NCBI RefSeq assembly: GCF_000316645.1
Contig: NC_019677.1
Span: 1-64,000, forward strand
DNA length: 64,000 nucleotides
Reading direction: 5' to 3'
Source: Nostoc sp. PCC 7524
GTDB taxonomy: Bacteria > Cyanobacteriota > Cyanobacteriia > Cyanobacteriales > Nostocaceae
Numbering within the stretch: position 1 is the stretch's first letter; every line of letters begins with the position of its first letter. A program made the translations under genes and the position numbers. The notes beneath the pieces are model-generated. The model made no database searches. It was not told the DNA's origin and was given only the letters and a program-made list of their open reading frames with translations. Shown here one piece after another: positions 41,661 to 50,173 of the stretch.

Positions 41661-43529
41661 ATGGCTACCCTAATTCCCTCATTTAATAGCTGCTCAATGC
41701 GAATGACCCCCGGCGAGAGGAGGTTAGCCGAGCGTTTGGAGGAAAAATTAGAGGATGATTACCTGCTATGGTATGACGTACCAGTTGGTAAAAAGCAGCT
41801 ACATCCAGATTTTATTGTGCTGCACCCCAGCCGGGGCTTGTTCATCCTTGAGGTGAAAGACTGGAAACTCGACACTATTAAAAGTATCAACCCCTCCACA
41901 GTCACCATCATTACTGAGGATGGGGTCAAGGAAGTTCAACACCCACTACAACAGGCCAGAGATTATGCCCTAGCAGTCAACAAGATGCTAGAAAAAGATG
42001 CTCTTTTGGTGCAGCAAGCAGGTAATTATCAAGGTAAACTAATCATCCCCTACGGTTACGGTGTGGTATTGACTAACATTACCCGCAAAGCATTCAATGA
42101 AAGTGAACTACCAGCCGTATTTGAGTCACACTTGGTTATCTGCAAAGATGAGATGCTACCTAGCACCGATGCAGGTGAGTTTCAACAACGGCTTTGGGAT
42201 TTATCAGCATATCAATTTGGCAAGACCCTTACTAGCAGCCAAATAGATAGAATCCGGTGGCATATCTTCCCAGATTTACGCATCAGTGCCAAACAATTAT
42301 CTTTATTTGATGTAGACACCACCACTGAAGAATCACCACAGTTGCAAATCCCAGATATTCTCAAAATTATGGACTTGCAACAGGAACAGTTAGCCAGGAG
42401 TTTGGGAGACGGGCATCGGGTAATTCATGGTGTAGCTGGTTCAGGTAAAACCATGATTTTAGCTTACCGTTGTCAGCATCTTGCTCAAGTTGGTAATAAG
42501 CCCATATTGGTACTGTGTTTCAATGTCTCTCTTGCTGCCAAACTAAGGCAGGTGGTTCAAGAAGACCCGAACAAAATCAGCCGCATCAAAGTACGACACT
42601 TTCACGGCTGGTGCATGGATTTACTCAAGAAATACCGTATCCCCAAACCTGACTTTAGAGAATATCAAGGTGAAGCTTACATCAACGAACTGGTAAACCG
42701 AGTTATCGCCGCCGTTGACGCTCAAAAAATACCAGCCGGAACTTATGACGCTGTGATGCTAGATGAAGGCCACGACTTTAAAGGGGAGTGGTTAAAACTG
42801 GTTGCACAGATGGTCAATCCAGAAACCAATTCTTTGCTTATTCTCTATGACGATGCTCAAAACCTCTACGGCGAAAAACGCGACAAGAAATTTAGTTTTA
42901 AGAGTGTAGGCATCCAGGCACAAGGACGCACCACCATACTAAAACTCAACTACCGCAACACAGAACAGGTGTTAAAGGTAGCCTACGAATTTGCTAAGGA
43001 AGTGATGACCCCCAGCACCGGGGATGATGACCAAGTGGTATTAATAGAACCAGCTAGTGCAGGAAGACAAGGAGCAAAACCAGATTTAATTAAACTTCCC
43101 AGTTTTAAACATGAGGTAGATTATCTAGCCGAACGGGTGCAACAATTGCATGAGCGTGGTACAGCTTGGAACGAAATAGCCATTATTTATCGCCTTAGAT
43201 TCATGGGCGATCGCATATACAACCACTTCCAAAAAATGCAAATCCCCATCGAATGGGTAAATGCCAACAGTGAAAGTCGCAACTATCACCCAGATGAGCC
43301 AAGCATTAAACTCATGACTATGCACTCATCTAAAGGGCTAGAGTTCCCAATGGTGTTAATTCCTGGCATTGGTTTTATGCCTGACCAGTACGGACACAGC
43401 ACACCAGAAGAAGAAGCGCGGTTACTTTACGTGGGAATGACAAGGGCGATTGAGCAGTTGATTCTGACTTGCGATCGCTCCTCCCAATTTACTCGGCGTT
43501 TGGAGGCAGTATTACAACATAATTCTTAG
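41661..43529 (+). CDS. NERD-domain superfamily 1 helicase
   Basis: A 622-residue protein. The N-terminal NERD nuclease-like domain spans about 15-130 (HPDFIVLHPSRGLFILEVKDWK holds the PD-(D/E)XK-like Asp, Glu and Lys). A UvrD/Rep-type helicase follows: Walker A GVAGSGKT (about 257-264), DEGHDF Walker B (about 370), and C-terminal motifs NSESRNYH and SSKGLEFPMVLIP. Such fusions are predicted to degrade or unwind foreign DNA and occur in defence islands. Location just after a type III locus fits, but it may act alone. Confidence 0.8.
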   Translation: MATLIPSFNSCSMRMTPGERRLAERLEEKLEDDYLLWYDVPVGKKQLHPDFIVLHPSRGLFILEVKDWKLDTIKSINPSTVTIITEDGVKEVQHPLQQARDYALAVNKMLEKDALLVQQAGNYQGKLIIPYGYGVVLTNITRKAFNESELPAVFESHLVICKDEMLPSTDAGEFQQRLWDLSAYQFGKTLTSSQIDRIRWHIFPDLRISAKQLSLFDVDTTTEESPQLQIPDILKIMDLQQEQLARSLGDGHRVIHGVAGSGKTMILAYRCQHLAQVGNKPILVLCFNVSLAAKLRQVVQEDPNKISRIKVRHFHGWCMDLLKKYRIPKPDFREYQGEAYINELVNRVIAAVDAQKIPAGTYDAVMLDEGHDFKGEWLKLVAQMVNPETNSLLILYDDAQNLYGEKRDKKFSFKSVGIQAQGRTTILKLNYRNTEQVLKVAYEFAKEVMTPSTGDDDQVVLIEPASAGRQGAKPDLIKLPSFKHEVDYLAERVQQLHERGTAWNEIAIIYRLRFMGDRIYNHFQKMQIPIEWVNANSESRNYHPDEPSIKLMTMHSSKGLEFPMVLIPGIGFMPDQYGHSTPEEEARLLYVGMTRAIEQLILTCDRSSQFTRRLEAVLQHNS

Positions 43530-43556
43530 AGGAAAACCTAAGCGTAAGCGATCGCT

Positions 43557-43865
43557 TTACCTCTCAAAACGCTCATGCCCAATGTGAACCTGCCACTCCA
43601 CAACTCTAGCAGAGTCAGCTAACATTCCATCGCGTACACGGGGGCTACTGTTGACAATGGCTTGAGCCGCTTCTAAATTCTCCGCCTGAATTACCCACAG
43701 CCCCGTTCCATCGTGAGGAAAAAACGGGCCACAGCACAGTAGTGTTCCTTTCTCCTGCTGCTCACGAAACCAAGCCAGTTGGTCTTGGTCATGTTCTGGG
43801 TGAACCTTTTTATACTCGTAATACTCTGGAACAGTGGCTACGACAACGGCAAACAGTTTAGACAT
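43557..43865 (-). CDS. YciI-family protein
   Basis: A 102-residue protein with a ferredoxin-like fold: FAVVVATVPEYYEYKKVHPEH, GTLLCCGPFFPHDGTGLWVIQAENLEAAQAIV. The conserved His and Asp of YciI proteins are present. Members are putative small enzymes (some dehydrochlorinase-like); the role is unknown. Its 3' end is 27 bp from the helicase stop, so the two are convergent. Confidence 0.8.
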   Translation of the reverse strand: MSKLFAVVVATVPEYYEYKKVHPEHDQDQLAWFREQQEKGTLLCCGPFFPHDGTGLWVIQAENLEAAQAIVNSSPRVRDGMLADSARVVEWQVHIGHERFER

Positions 43866-44073
43866 ATGCTCTTGTTAAATGATTTATCTGCTTGTGTAAT
43901 GGTATTTTTAGGGCGCAGTCCATTGCAACCCATCAAATGGGAATCCTCATAATAGTTGCGTTCCTCACCATTATGAAAATCTTGAAATTCTTAGAGGAAA
44001 AGAGTGATCGCTTTTTATTCTTAGAGGAAAATATAGGAGCGATCGCCCCCTCTCCCCCACACCCCAACACCCC

Positions 44074-44286
44074 ATGACAAACATCCACAACCTGGGCATA
44101 ACCGATACTGAATACACCCAGTTACTAACCCAAGGCTACGACTCCAACTTAGAACACCAGTTGATAGAACTTGGTGAAAGTCCAGAGCAAGCCAGGAAAA
44201 TAGCGCGGCTGGTGGGACTGACACAAGACAAACCACCCCAGACTGATGAAGAGTGGGAAGAATTTATGGCAGTTTGGGAGGATTAG
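44074..44286 (+). CDS. Hypothetical protein
   Basis: A 70-residue acidic helical protein (LGITDTEYTQLLTQGYDSNLEHQLIELG, TDEEWEEFMAVWED). No family recognised. It is preceded by two TTCTTAGAGGAAAA motifs and a HIP1 site. Confidence 0.45.
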   Translation: MTNIHNLGITDTEYTQLLTQGYDSNLEHQLIELGESPEQARKIARLVGLTQDKPPQTDEEWEEFMAVWED

Positions 44287-44325
44287 TTTTAGGAGAAGGT
44301 GCGATCGCCCTATTCAACTAACAGA

Positions 44326-44529
44326 TTAATCATCTGGAAACTGCCAAGATGAAATACTTTCTACATCTTTGCTACCACATTGAATACAAGTTACATCAAA
44401 TTCTGAATCCATCCATTCATAACCGCAACTACGACAGTGACAGAAAATATTATTGCGGTTAGCGTCTTTTATACCTTGATGCCATTGCTGTAGTTGGTCA
44501 GGATTTTGGAAAGGAAAATCATTAGACAT
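44326..44529 (-). CDS. Small zinc-ribbon protein
   Basis: A 67-residue protein from MSNDFPFQNPDQL. Cysteine pairs (CHCRSCGY and CIQCGS) form a zinc ribbon of the kind seen in rubredoxin-like or adaptor proteins. It lies 20 bp after the GIY-YIG-like gene on the same strand, so they may be co-transcribed. Confidence 0.6.
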   Translation of the reverse strand: MSNDFPFQNPDQLQQWHQGIKDANRNNIFCHCRSCGYEWMDSEFDVTCIQCGSKDVESISSWQFPDD

Positions 44530-44549
44530 TGTAATTACCACAAAACATT

Positions 44550-45110
44550 CTATTTAAACGGCTGTCCCCATCGCTCCCAATTTTCTTTGTTAAATGGAGT
44601 GCGCCACTTTTGAATCAGGCTCAACTCTAGCTGCTGCCGTGCGCGTCGCTCCACCGGAGCATCCCACCAAAACGTGATGTTTACTGCTGTCTTCATCTCA
44701 TAGCGATAATGTAAATCCTGATAGCTTGCAATGTAATCCTTGCAGCCGTGAATCCCTTTCCACCGCTTGTTACTGCGGCAGGTTTCCCCCACATACAAAA
44801 TTAAGCCAGCCGCAGAGTCAACAACAAAGTACAAACACGCATCGCCGGGGCTATCAGCTGGCATCCTCCAAAAAGAGAGCGATCGCACTTCCAACTGCAA
44901 CGGATCAATCCTGTCTGGGTCACAATGCACTGGAGCTAGGTCAAATAATGTCGCCTGCTGCACTGGCTTGGTTTCCCTCACCCGTTGCTGATACTGTAAA
45001 ATCTGCGCCTTCCACTTCAGCAAGGCATCAGCACTCATCACCAGTGTTTCTGTTCTACGTGCTGGTGTAGGGGTCAAGTCTGAAAATAGGTTTAGCTGAT
45101 TTTCTTCCAA
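44550..45110 (-). CDS. GIY-YIG-like nuclease-domain protein
   Basis: A 186-residue protein. The segment CLYFVVDSAAGLILYVGET (about 90-108) matches the GIY-YIG pattern (YFV...LYVGET), with the RRARQQLELSLIQKW stretch after it. The N-terminal half is a helical, Gln-rich extension. It could cut DNA in a plasmid-mobility or repair role. Catalytic completeness needs alignment. Confidence 0.65.
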   Translation of the reverse strand: MEENQLNLFSDLTPTPARRTETLVMSADALLKWKAQILQYQQRVRETKPVQQATLFDLAPVHCDPDRIDPLQLEVRSLSFWRMPADSPGDACLYFVVDSAAGLILYVGETCRSNKRWKGIHGCKDYIASYQDLHYRYEMKTAVNITFWWDAPVERRARQQLELSLIQKWRTPFNKENWERWGQPFK

Positions 45111-45229
45111 GGTACTACGGCTAGCTTACCAACTTGTAGATTATCCCCTAGAACTGACTTGTCAGTTCGCTATCACCTCAAAGCAAAAAAATGTTGTTAC
45201 AATATCTGTAAACCACTTATTGATAATTT

Positions 45230-45730
45230 ATGGTAGGCAGAAAGAAGCTTGACCGTACTAATATTCATGCTAGGGTAGACCCTGGAACAGCAGATAAACT
45301 AAAAGAAATAGCTAAAAAGCTAGGCTACATATACGATAACGAAGGTTCTACAGGACAGTTGCTAGATGCGATCGCAACAGAAAAGATTATTTTGATTCAT
45401 AAGGATCGAAAACTTGAAAAGACTACCAGAAAATATCTTTATTTAGCAGAATTTATATTTCCTGATGAGACTTTCATAAAGATTGGTGTTACAGGGCTTC
45501 CCATCAACAAAAGGTTTCCTGGTAAAAATTATCAAGTTAATGTAATACATCAAGTTGAAGATTTACTTACTTCTGTTCTTCAAAAGGAGGAATTAATTTT
45601 ACAGCACTTTGCACAGTTCTCTTACCGACCGGTTAACGACTTTGATGGTCGGACTGAATGTTTCACAAGTGAAGTTCCTATTACCGAAATCATAGAAATC
45701 ATGAATCAATCTCATCCAATTTATGGTTAA
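45230..45730 (+). CDS. RHH plus T5orf172 (GIY-YIG-type) protein
   Basis: A 166-residue protein. The N-terminus MVGRKKLDRTNIHARVDPGTADKLKEIAKKLG is ribbon-helix-helix-like. The C-terminal part (KYLYLAEFIFPDETFIKIGVTG, about 78-99, then QHFAQFSYRPVNDFDGRTECF) matches the T5orf172 branch of the GIY-YIG nucleases. It sits just before cassette copy 2, as an RHH gene borders copy 1, and may bind that cassette's promoter. Confidence 0.65.
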   Translation: MVGRKKLDRTNIHARVDPGTADKLKEIAKKLGYIYDNEGSTGQLLDAIATEKIILIHKDRKLEKTTRKYLYLAEFIFPDETFIKIGVTGLPINKRFPGKNYQVNVIHQVEDLLTSVLQKEELILQHFAQFSYRPVNDFDGRTECFTSEVPITEIIEIMNQSHPIYG

Positions 45731-45785
45731 CGTTTATTCAAAAAATGGTTTACGAATTTAGATAAATAAGTGATAATTACAAGTA

Positions 45786-45809
45786 TGAGGGCAAAATTGA
45801 TACCCTCAA
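45786..45809 (+). promoter_or_regulatory. 5'-end hairpin before acidic gene, copy 2
   Basis: TGAGGG...CCCTCA at the same place as TGAGAGT...ACTCTCA at locus 1, followed by GGGAGGTGA. A GATAATTAC box precedes it, matching TATAATTAC at locus 1. Confidence 0.6.
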
Positions 45810-45817
45810 TTCGGGAG

Positions 45818-46021
45818 GTGATAAAAGTAGTTCAATCAGGTGGAAACGGACACAGCCAAGATCCAGACATCAAGAAAACTTATGAACATCTTGATGAGGA
45901 TACCCAGACAACTCAAGACAGATGGGTTGAGGAAGATGGGGAAACAGGCGATCGCCGGATCGTATTTGGCGAAGAAGTCCGTGAGGATCTAGGAATCGAG
46001 GATGAAGATGAAGAATCCTAA
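45818..46021 (+). CDS. Acidic microprotein, cassette copy 2
   Basis: About 67 residues, acidic, homologous to the protein at 15257 in the VQSGGNGHSQ start and the DEDEES tail. The ATG used at locus 1 corresponds to GTA here. An in-frame GTG (chosen) overlaps the ribosome site, and an ATG at 45785 lies in the 5' hairpin. The start is therefore uncertain and the copy may be weakly translated or decaying. A terminator follows before the second cassette gene. Confidence 0.5.
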   Translation: MIKVVQSGGNGHSQDPDIKKTYEHLDEDTQTTQDRWVEEDGETGDRRIVFGEEVREDLGIEDEDEES

Positions 46022-46043
46022 CCTCGACCTAGACTAAATCAAA

Positions 46044-46078
46044 GAAGCCCTCAACTAGCCCTTGGGGGCTTCTCCTTT
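46044..46078 (+). terminator. Terminator inside cassette copy 2
   Basis: AGAAGCCC...GGGCTTCT hairpin followed by CCTTTCTCTTTT, matching in place and form the hairpin at 15468-15500. Confidence 0.65.
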
Positions 46079-46108
46079 CTCTTTTAATTCTTAGTTTTAG
46101 TTTAGCCT

Positions 46109-46423
46109 ATGTCTAAAATTGTTTTTCCGTTTCACTACCTAATTTACAGAAGATCGGGTGTTGACTGGTTTGTGAAAGAAAACGGGAGAGTTTTTTACAA
46201 CCCCACTGACGAGCCTACGCAATTAACCAATAGAGCCGAGCAATTTGGCACAACGGATCAGAATGTAGCCATCGAATTGTTCCGTATTAATGGCGGTAAG
46301 CCTGGGTATTATTTAGCAAACCTGCGAGATAAAAAATACTACTACTGCGGTCAAAAATGGGAAGATGTCAAAACCAAGCTAAGAGAATTAGGTATTGGTA
46401 GAGATGAACCAAGTTCCTCTTGA
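46109..46423 (+). CDS. Conserved hypothetical, cassette copy 2
   Basis: A 104-residue homologue of 15519-15830. Shared blocks are AIELFRINGGKPGYYLANLRD, KYYYCG and LRELGIGRDEP. Divergence is concentrated in residues 1-55, suggesting a variable recognition half and a conserved core. Function is unknown. Confidence 0.65.
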   Translation: MSKIVFPFHYLIYRRSGVDWFVKENGRVFYNPTDEPTQLTNRAEQFGTTDQNVAIELFRINGGKPGYYLANLRDKKYYYCGQKWEDVKTKLRELGIGRDEPSSS

Positions 46424-46931
46424 CGCAAAGAATTTTTGCTTTGAGCGTAGTTTACCGCCGTAGGCATCGCTCTACACTGTCGCTAAGATATTTACCAGTA
46501 TTAATTTACACAATTTACATTTATGTTCTAAGATGACGAGGAAACGAGGAAAGCACTGGTTTATCCCCGGCTGGGGAACTCAAGAAGCATAAATCTTGAA
46601 TTTGTGAGCCAACCATTCACAGATATTTTCCTATAACTTTTGTTAGATGAATAAATAGCTTTTTATTTGTAACTTCAAATTGTGCTGGTGGTAGGTTTAT
46701 TAGTTAACTAATAAAGCTCTGCCAATGCGAAATATATTCACATTCAATTGATGGAATAAAATTCTGTGTACACAGACACAGCGAAAAGAAGTGTTAACGA
46801 ACTCCAAAACAATGAATATAGCATTAAAATTTCTAACACTCCAAAACTGAAGTATCACCAGTGGCGATACCATTACAAACTAAGCGGTTTTTTGATAGAG
46901 ACTACACCGATAAATAGCAGAGGTTAGAGCA
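46424..46931. other. Intergenic, no gene seen
   Basis: Contains the perfect palindrome TTTATTAGTTAACTAATAAA (46697-46716) and a dispersed repeat fragment. No convincing reading frame. Confidence 0.45.
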
Positions 46932-47345
46932 ATGGATGAGCGTCATCGTTACTTACAAATCGCTCTCATTCTTGTCGGAATTGCCTTTTTACTTATCTAT
47001 CCGCTAACAAAAATCTGGCCATCAGGCTGGTTATGGCAACCTGGTCAGTACGAATATGAACAAATGATTATTGGTGTTTATGCAACGCTTGGTGTCTTTT
47101 TGCTGTTGGCTTCAAGGCAACCAGAAGCGAACCTCAGTTTAATCTGGTTCACTGTTTGGTCAAGTTTAGTTCACGGACTAATTATGGCGGTACACGCAGT
47201 AATTGATCCTGCTGAACGTGGACACCTCTTTGGTGATGTTCCAGCATTGTTATTGGTGGCAATTGTCCTTGCTTTCCTTACGCCGCGCAAAGTGGTGTCT
47301 AGTGTAATTGATAGTGAAACTGCCCCAAAGGTTCATTTACCCTGA
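46932..47345 (+). CDS. DUF6632-like membrane protein
   Basis: A 137-residue protein with four predicted membrane helices (about 7-25, 45-62, 70-90, 103-122) and no signal peptide. Matches, from memory, a small bacterial membrane family of unknown function. It ends 57 bp before the insertion sequence. Confidence 0.6.
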   Translation: MDERHRYLQIALILVGIAFLLIYPLTKIWPSGWLWQPGQYEYEQMIIGVYATLGVFLLLASRQPEANLSLIWFTVWSSLVHGLIMAVHAVIDPAERGHLFGDVPALLLVAIVLAFLTPRKVVSSVIDSETAPKVHLP

Positions 47346-47402
47346 AAAGTATAGTTTAGGGGAGTGCCTTACAACAACGCGACCGCTCCATGCCATTCTT
47401 AG

Positions 47403-48760
47403 CGGGACTTAAACAAAAATTAAGCCCAAAAAGAGTATAATGCTTAACTAACATAGCTTTCACGTTAGAAAAAGCTCATGAAAGAAACCACTCCCACAGC
47501 GATGCCCCCGTGCTTTGAAAGATGGTGTCAAAGATTTGATGATGTGTTTACTCATAAAGCTCAAAAAAGAGAGTTTAGACACTATATAGGGGGATTACTG
47601 GGGGAAAGTGAGAGAAAAAACCTGTTTCAAATGGCGGATAATGCTGTAGGTGTAACTTACCACCGATTACATCACTTTTTGACCGAAGCACCTTGGTCTA
47701 GTGGGCAGGTGAATGAGCGTCGATTGGAAATCATGAATAAGTGCAGTCAAACGAGAATTAGTAGAGGTTTTAGCTTAATAATTGATGATTCTGGTCATAG
47801 AAAAAGTGGTAATTTTACTGCTGGTGTGGGGAGACAGTATATTGGAGAAATTGGCAAAACAGATAATGGAATCGTAGTAGTAACAACGCATTTATATGAT
47901 GGCAGAAAAAGCTTACCGTTAGATATAGAGTTATATCAACACGCTGATTCTTTAGCTCAAGGAAAACAAGATCCTCTATTTGAGAAAAAACCAGAACTAG
48001 CAATCAAGTTAATAGATCAAGCCCTAAACAGAAAATATCAACCTGGGATAGTAATTGTAGATGCTGGATATGGCAACAATACATCATTTTTATTAGAGTT
48101 GGAAAAACGGCAATTAAAATATTTAGGAGGATTAGCTAAAAATCGAAAAGTAACAGTTAATCAAACAGATAATATTCAACAAACAATTCGGTTAGATGAA
48201 TTAGCCCAGAGCTTACCCAAAGAGGCTTTCACAGAAATTCAAACAGATTTGGATAAACCCAAAACATTATGGGTAGTAACTTGTGAAGTGGAAATATCAA
48301 GTTTAACTGGAAAGCGAAATATTGCTATCGTCATGAATGCTTCTACTTTCTCAGCAGCCACCGATATTGACTACTTCATCACTAATATATCTTCATCAAT
48401 TGTTACACCACAATGGATAGTTGATACATATTCTCAAAGGAATTGGGTAGAAGTTTTTTACAGGGAAGCTAAAGGATGGTTAGGACTTAAAGAATATCAA
48501 GTTCGTGATAAAAGGAGTTTACTGCGCCATTTTATTTTGGTTTTCTGTGCCTATACTTTTATTCTTTGGCATCAGTTAACTGGAGGATTAAGACGACGGT
48601 GGGCAAACAAACCTTTAAATACTTTTACTGAAGCTTTAGAAGCTTTCAGAACAGCCATGTCTTTTCGATTTATTGATTGGTTGAACTTAAATCGTGACGT
48701 GTTTGCTGCTTACAAAGCTAGTTTGGGTTACATTTGGGCTTGATTTTTGTCTAAGTCCCG
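47403..48760 (+). mobile_element. Complete IS701-type insertion sequence, 1,358 bp
   Basis: 25-bp terminal inverted repeats with two mismatches (CGGGACTTAAACAAAAATTA... and CGGGACTTAGACAAAAATCA..., the latter inverted). A 4-bp target duplication TTAG flanks it (47399-47402 and 48761-48764), the YTAR pattern known for IS701. Removing the element restores the dispersed motif TTCTTAGAGGAAAA. Confidence 0.85.
47478..48743 (+). CDS. IS701-family DDE transposase
   Basis: A 421-residue intact transposase. The DDE residues appear in IIDDSGHRKSG (first Asp, about 93), VIVDAGYGN (second, about 195) and the YSQRNWVEVFYREAKGWLG block with the Glu (about 328). The N-terminus (FERWCQRFDDVFTHKAQKREF) is the family start. 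No frameshift is seen, so the element may still be active. Confidence 0.9.
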   Translation: MKETTPTAMPPCFERWCQRFDDVFTHKAQKREFRHYIGGLLGESERKNLFQMADNAVGVTYHRLHHFLTEAPWSSGQVNERRLEIMNKCSQTRISRGFSLIIDDSGHRKSGNFTAGVGRQYIGEIGKTDNGIVVVTTHLYDGRKSLPLDIELYQHADSLAQGKQDPLFEKKPELAIKLIDQALNRKYQPGIVIVDAGYGNNTSFLLELEKRQLKYLGGLAKNRKVTVNQTDNIQQTIRLDELAQSLPKEAFTEIQTDLDKPKTLWVVTCEVEISSLTGKRNIAIVMNASTFSAATDIDYFITNISSSIVTPQWIVDTYSQRNWVEVFYREAKGWLGLKEYQVRDKRSLLRHFILVFCAYTFILWHQLTGGLRRRWANKPLNTFTEALEAFRTAMSFRFIDWLNLNRDVFAAYKASLGYIWA

Positions 48761-48824
48761 TTAGAGGAAAACCAACCAATGACGTAACGCTATTACGGAG
48801 GCGATCGCTTTTTACTTACTCGTT

Positions 48825-49199
48825 TTAATTTCCTGCCAAGAAAGCTTGGAATAGTTCTGATATTTTTGCCTTGAGTGCTGTAATTGCTTCTTCTAGACTT
48901 TCACAAGGGTCTGTATTGACTAAGTGGGCATCACCCACATCAGCACCTGACCACAGATAGCTGTGTAGCCCTATAGTTAAACATCCTTGCCATTTATCTT
49001 CATGATTAGTATCAAGTGTGATAAAAAACCGCCGGGGTATCATTAGTTCTTCGGTCTTAATTTCAAACTCACCCCACACCGAGAAGCCAAAATATTCACC
49101 GTTTTTTTCATTGTTGTATTCCCAGTTGGTAAAGTTGGGAAAAGCAACTTTAACCCGCTCTAAAACTTGTTGGATTTCAGGTTGTGTTAGCAACATCAT
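48825..49199 (-). CDS. Hypothetical protein
   Basis: A 124-residue acidic protein with a beta-rich middle (YFGFSVWGEFEIKTEELMIPRRFFITLD) and a helical C-terminus. Unrecognised. Preceded by TTTTTCCTCTAAGAAA, the dispersed motif, just before the start. Confidence 0.5.
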   Translation of the reverse strand: MMLLTQPEIQQVLERVKVAFPNFTNWEYNNEKNGEYFGFSVWGEFEIKTEELMIPRRFFITLDTNHEDKWQGCLTIGLHSYLWSGADVGDAHLVNTDPCESLEEAITALKAKISELFQAFLAGN

Positions 49200-49327
49200 T
49201 TTTTTCCTCTAAGAAAAATACCATATAAAAAATAGGGCTACTTCTTGAGCATATTCTGGTCTATCGCTTCTTTCTCCATTGATTGCGATCGCCTCTAACG
49301 GGCGGTTACGCCATCGCCCTTCATCCT

Positions 49328-49594
49328 CTAAGAATCAAATAATGATAATTGACCAGGGGAAATATTAGATTTACCACCCCTGTGATAATAAAGATGACAG
49401 GCACTGCAAAGAGCTATTAAATTCTCACGCCGATTATCAGCAGGGTTTCTATTCCAATGATGGACTTGCAATGTATAAACTCTGCTTAATAGTTTTTCTC
49501 CTGGTTTAGTACACTGCAAACCACATTTTTCACAGCACCATTGCGCCTGCTGCTTAATTTCGGTTGCCATTTCTTTCCAATCGTCAGGATACAT
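49328..49594 (-). CDS. Small HNH endonuclease
   Basis: An 88-residue protein: CCEKCGLQC, LQVHHWNRNPADNRRENLIALCSACHLYYHRGGK. The HH-N-H residues and CxxC pairs are complete. It is a minimal HNH nuclease, of the type found in homing or defence settings. It is separate from the larger HNH gene near the tRNA array. Confidence 0.8.
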   Translation of the reverse strand: MYPDDWKEMATEIKQQAQWCCEKCGLQCTKPGEKLLSRVYTLQVHHWNRNPADNRRENLIALCSACHLYYHRGGKSNISPGQLSLFDS

Positions 49595-49634
49595 TAAGCA
49601 TTAAATAAGTAGCTCAGTGTTAAAAATTATCGCT

Positions 49635-49682
49635 ATGGTAAGGCAGGAGGCAGGAGGCAGAAGGCAGAAGGGAAGAGGGTTA
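49635..49682. repeat. Heptamer (STRR-type) repeat
   Basis: Tandem GGCAGGA and GGCAGAA units. Confidence 0.7.
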
Positions 49683-49795
49683 TAGCTTTGTTTACCTTTC
49701 TTAACTCAGTTTTGTTTTTTCCCACCGACTTACTTAAAGCATCTATTATTAATAAATACCATAAAAATAAGTAACTTGAACTACCTTGTTTTTTA

Positions 49796-50095
49796 TCATC
49801 TACTTTTCTCCTTATAAAACCAAACTGCTTCGCTATGATGTTCCTTTTCTTTTTTCACTAAGCCAACTTTTACAAATTCTCTCAAGTAGCATTTACAAGT
49901 ATTATCATTCAAACCAGAACGGTGTACCATCTGGCTTGTAGATAATCCATTGCTACCACCTTCTTGCAAAATCCAGAGTAAGAAATTAGCCTGATTTAGA
50001 GAATCAGTAAAGCAAATATTCAACTCTCTACTAGGCTTGAGAAATCCTTGCCTCAAAGCCTCTGGAATAATTACGATTATTCTTTCTGTCTGCAT
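49796..50095 (-). CDS. Winged-helix regulator
   Basis: A 99-residue protein with a winged-helix DNA-binding region at the C-terminal half (ANFLLWILQEGGSNGLSTSQMVHRSG, NDNTCKCYLREFVKVGLVKKEK). It could regulate the replication operon, whose end lies 79 bp upstream. AATCCCTTCAGAGGGATT is a hairpin just before its start. Confidence 0.6.
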   Translation of the reverse strand: MQTERIIVIIPEALRQGFLKPSRELNICFTDSLNQANFLLWILQEGGSNGLSTSQMVHRSGLNDNTCKCYLREFVKVGLVKKEKEHHSEAVWFYKEKSR

Positions 50096-50138
50096 ATTTT
50101 AATCAATCCCTCTGAAGGGATTTTAACATTATCAAAGA

Positions 50139-50172
50139 AAGGCAGAGGGCAGAAGGCAGAAGGCAGAAGGGA
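50139..50172. repeat. Heptamer (STRR-type) repeat
   Basis: Three GGCAGAA-type units immediately after the stop of the gene at 50174. Confidence 0.7.
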
Positions 50173-50173
50173 T

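Noticed and set aside
50100..50124. Solitary CRISPR-repeat-like hairpin (AATCCCTCTGAAGGGATT)
   Set aside because: Only the palindromic core resembles the array 1 repeat; it is more likely a hairpin before the 50095 start.
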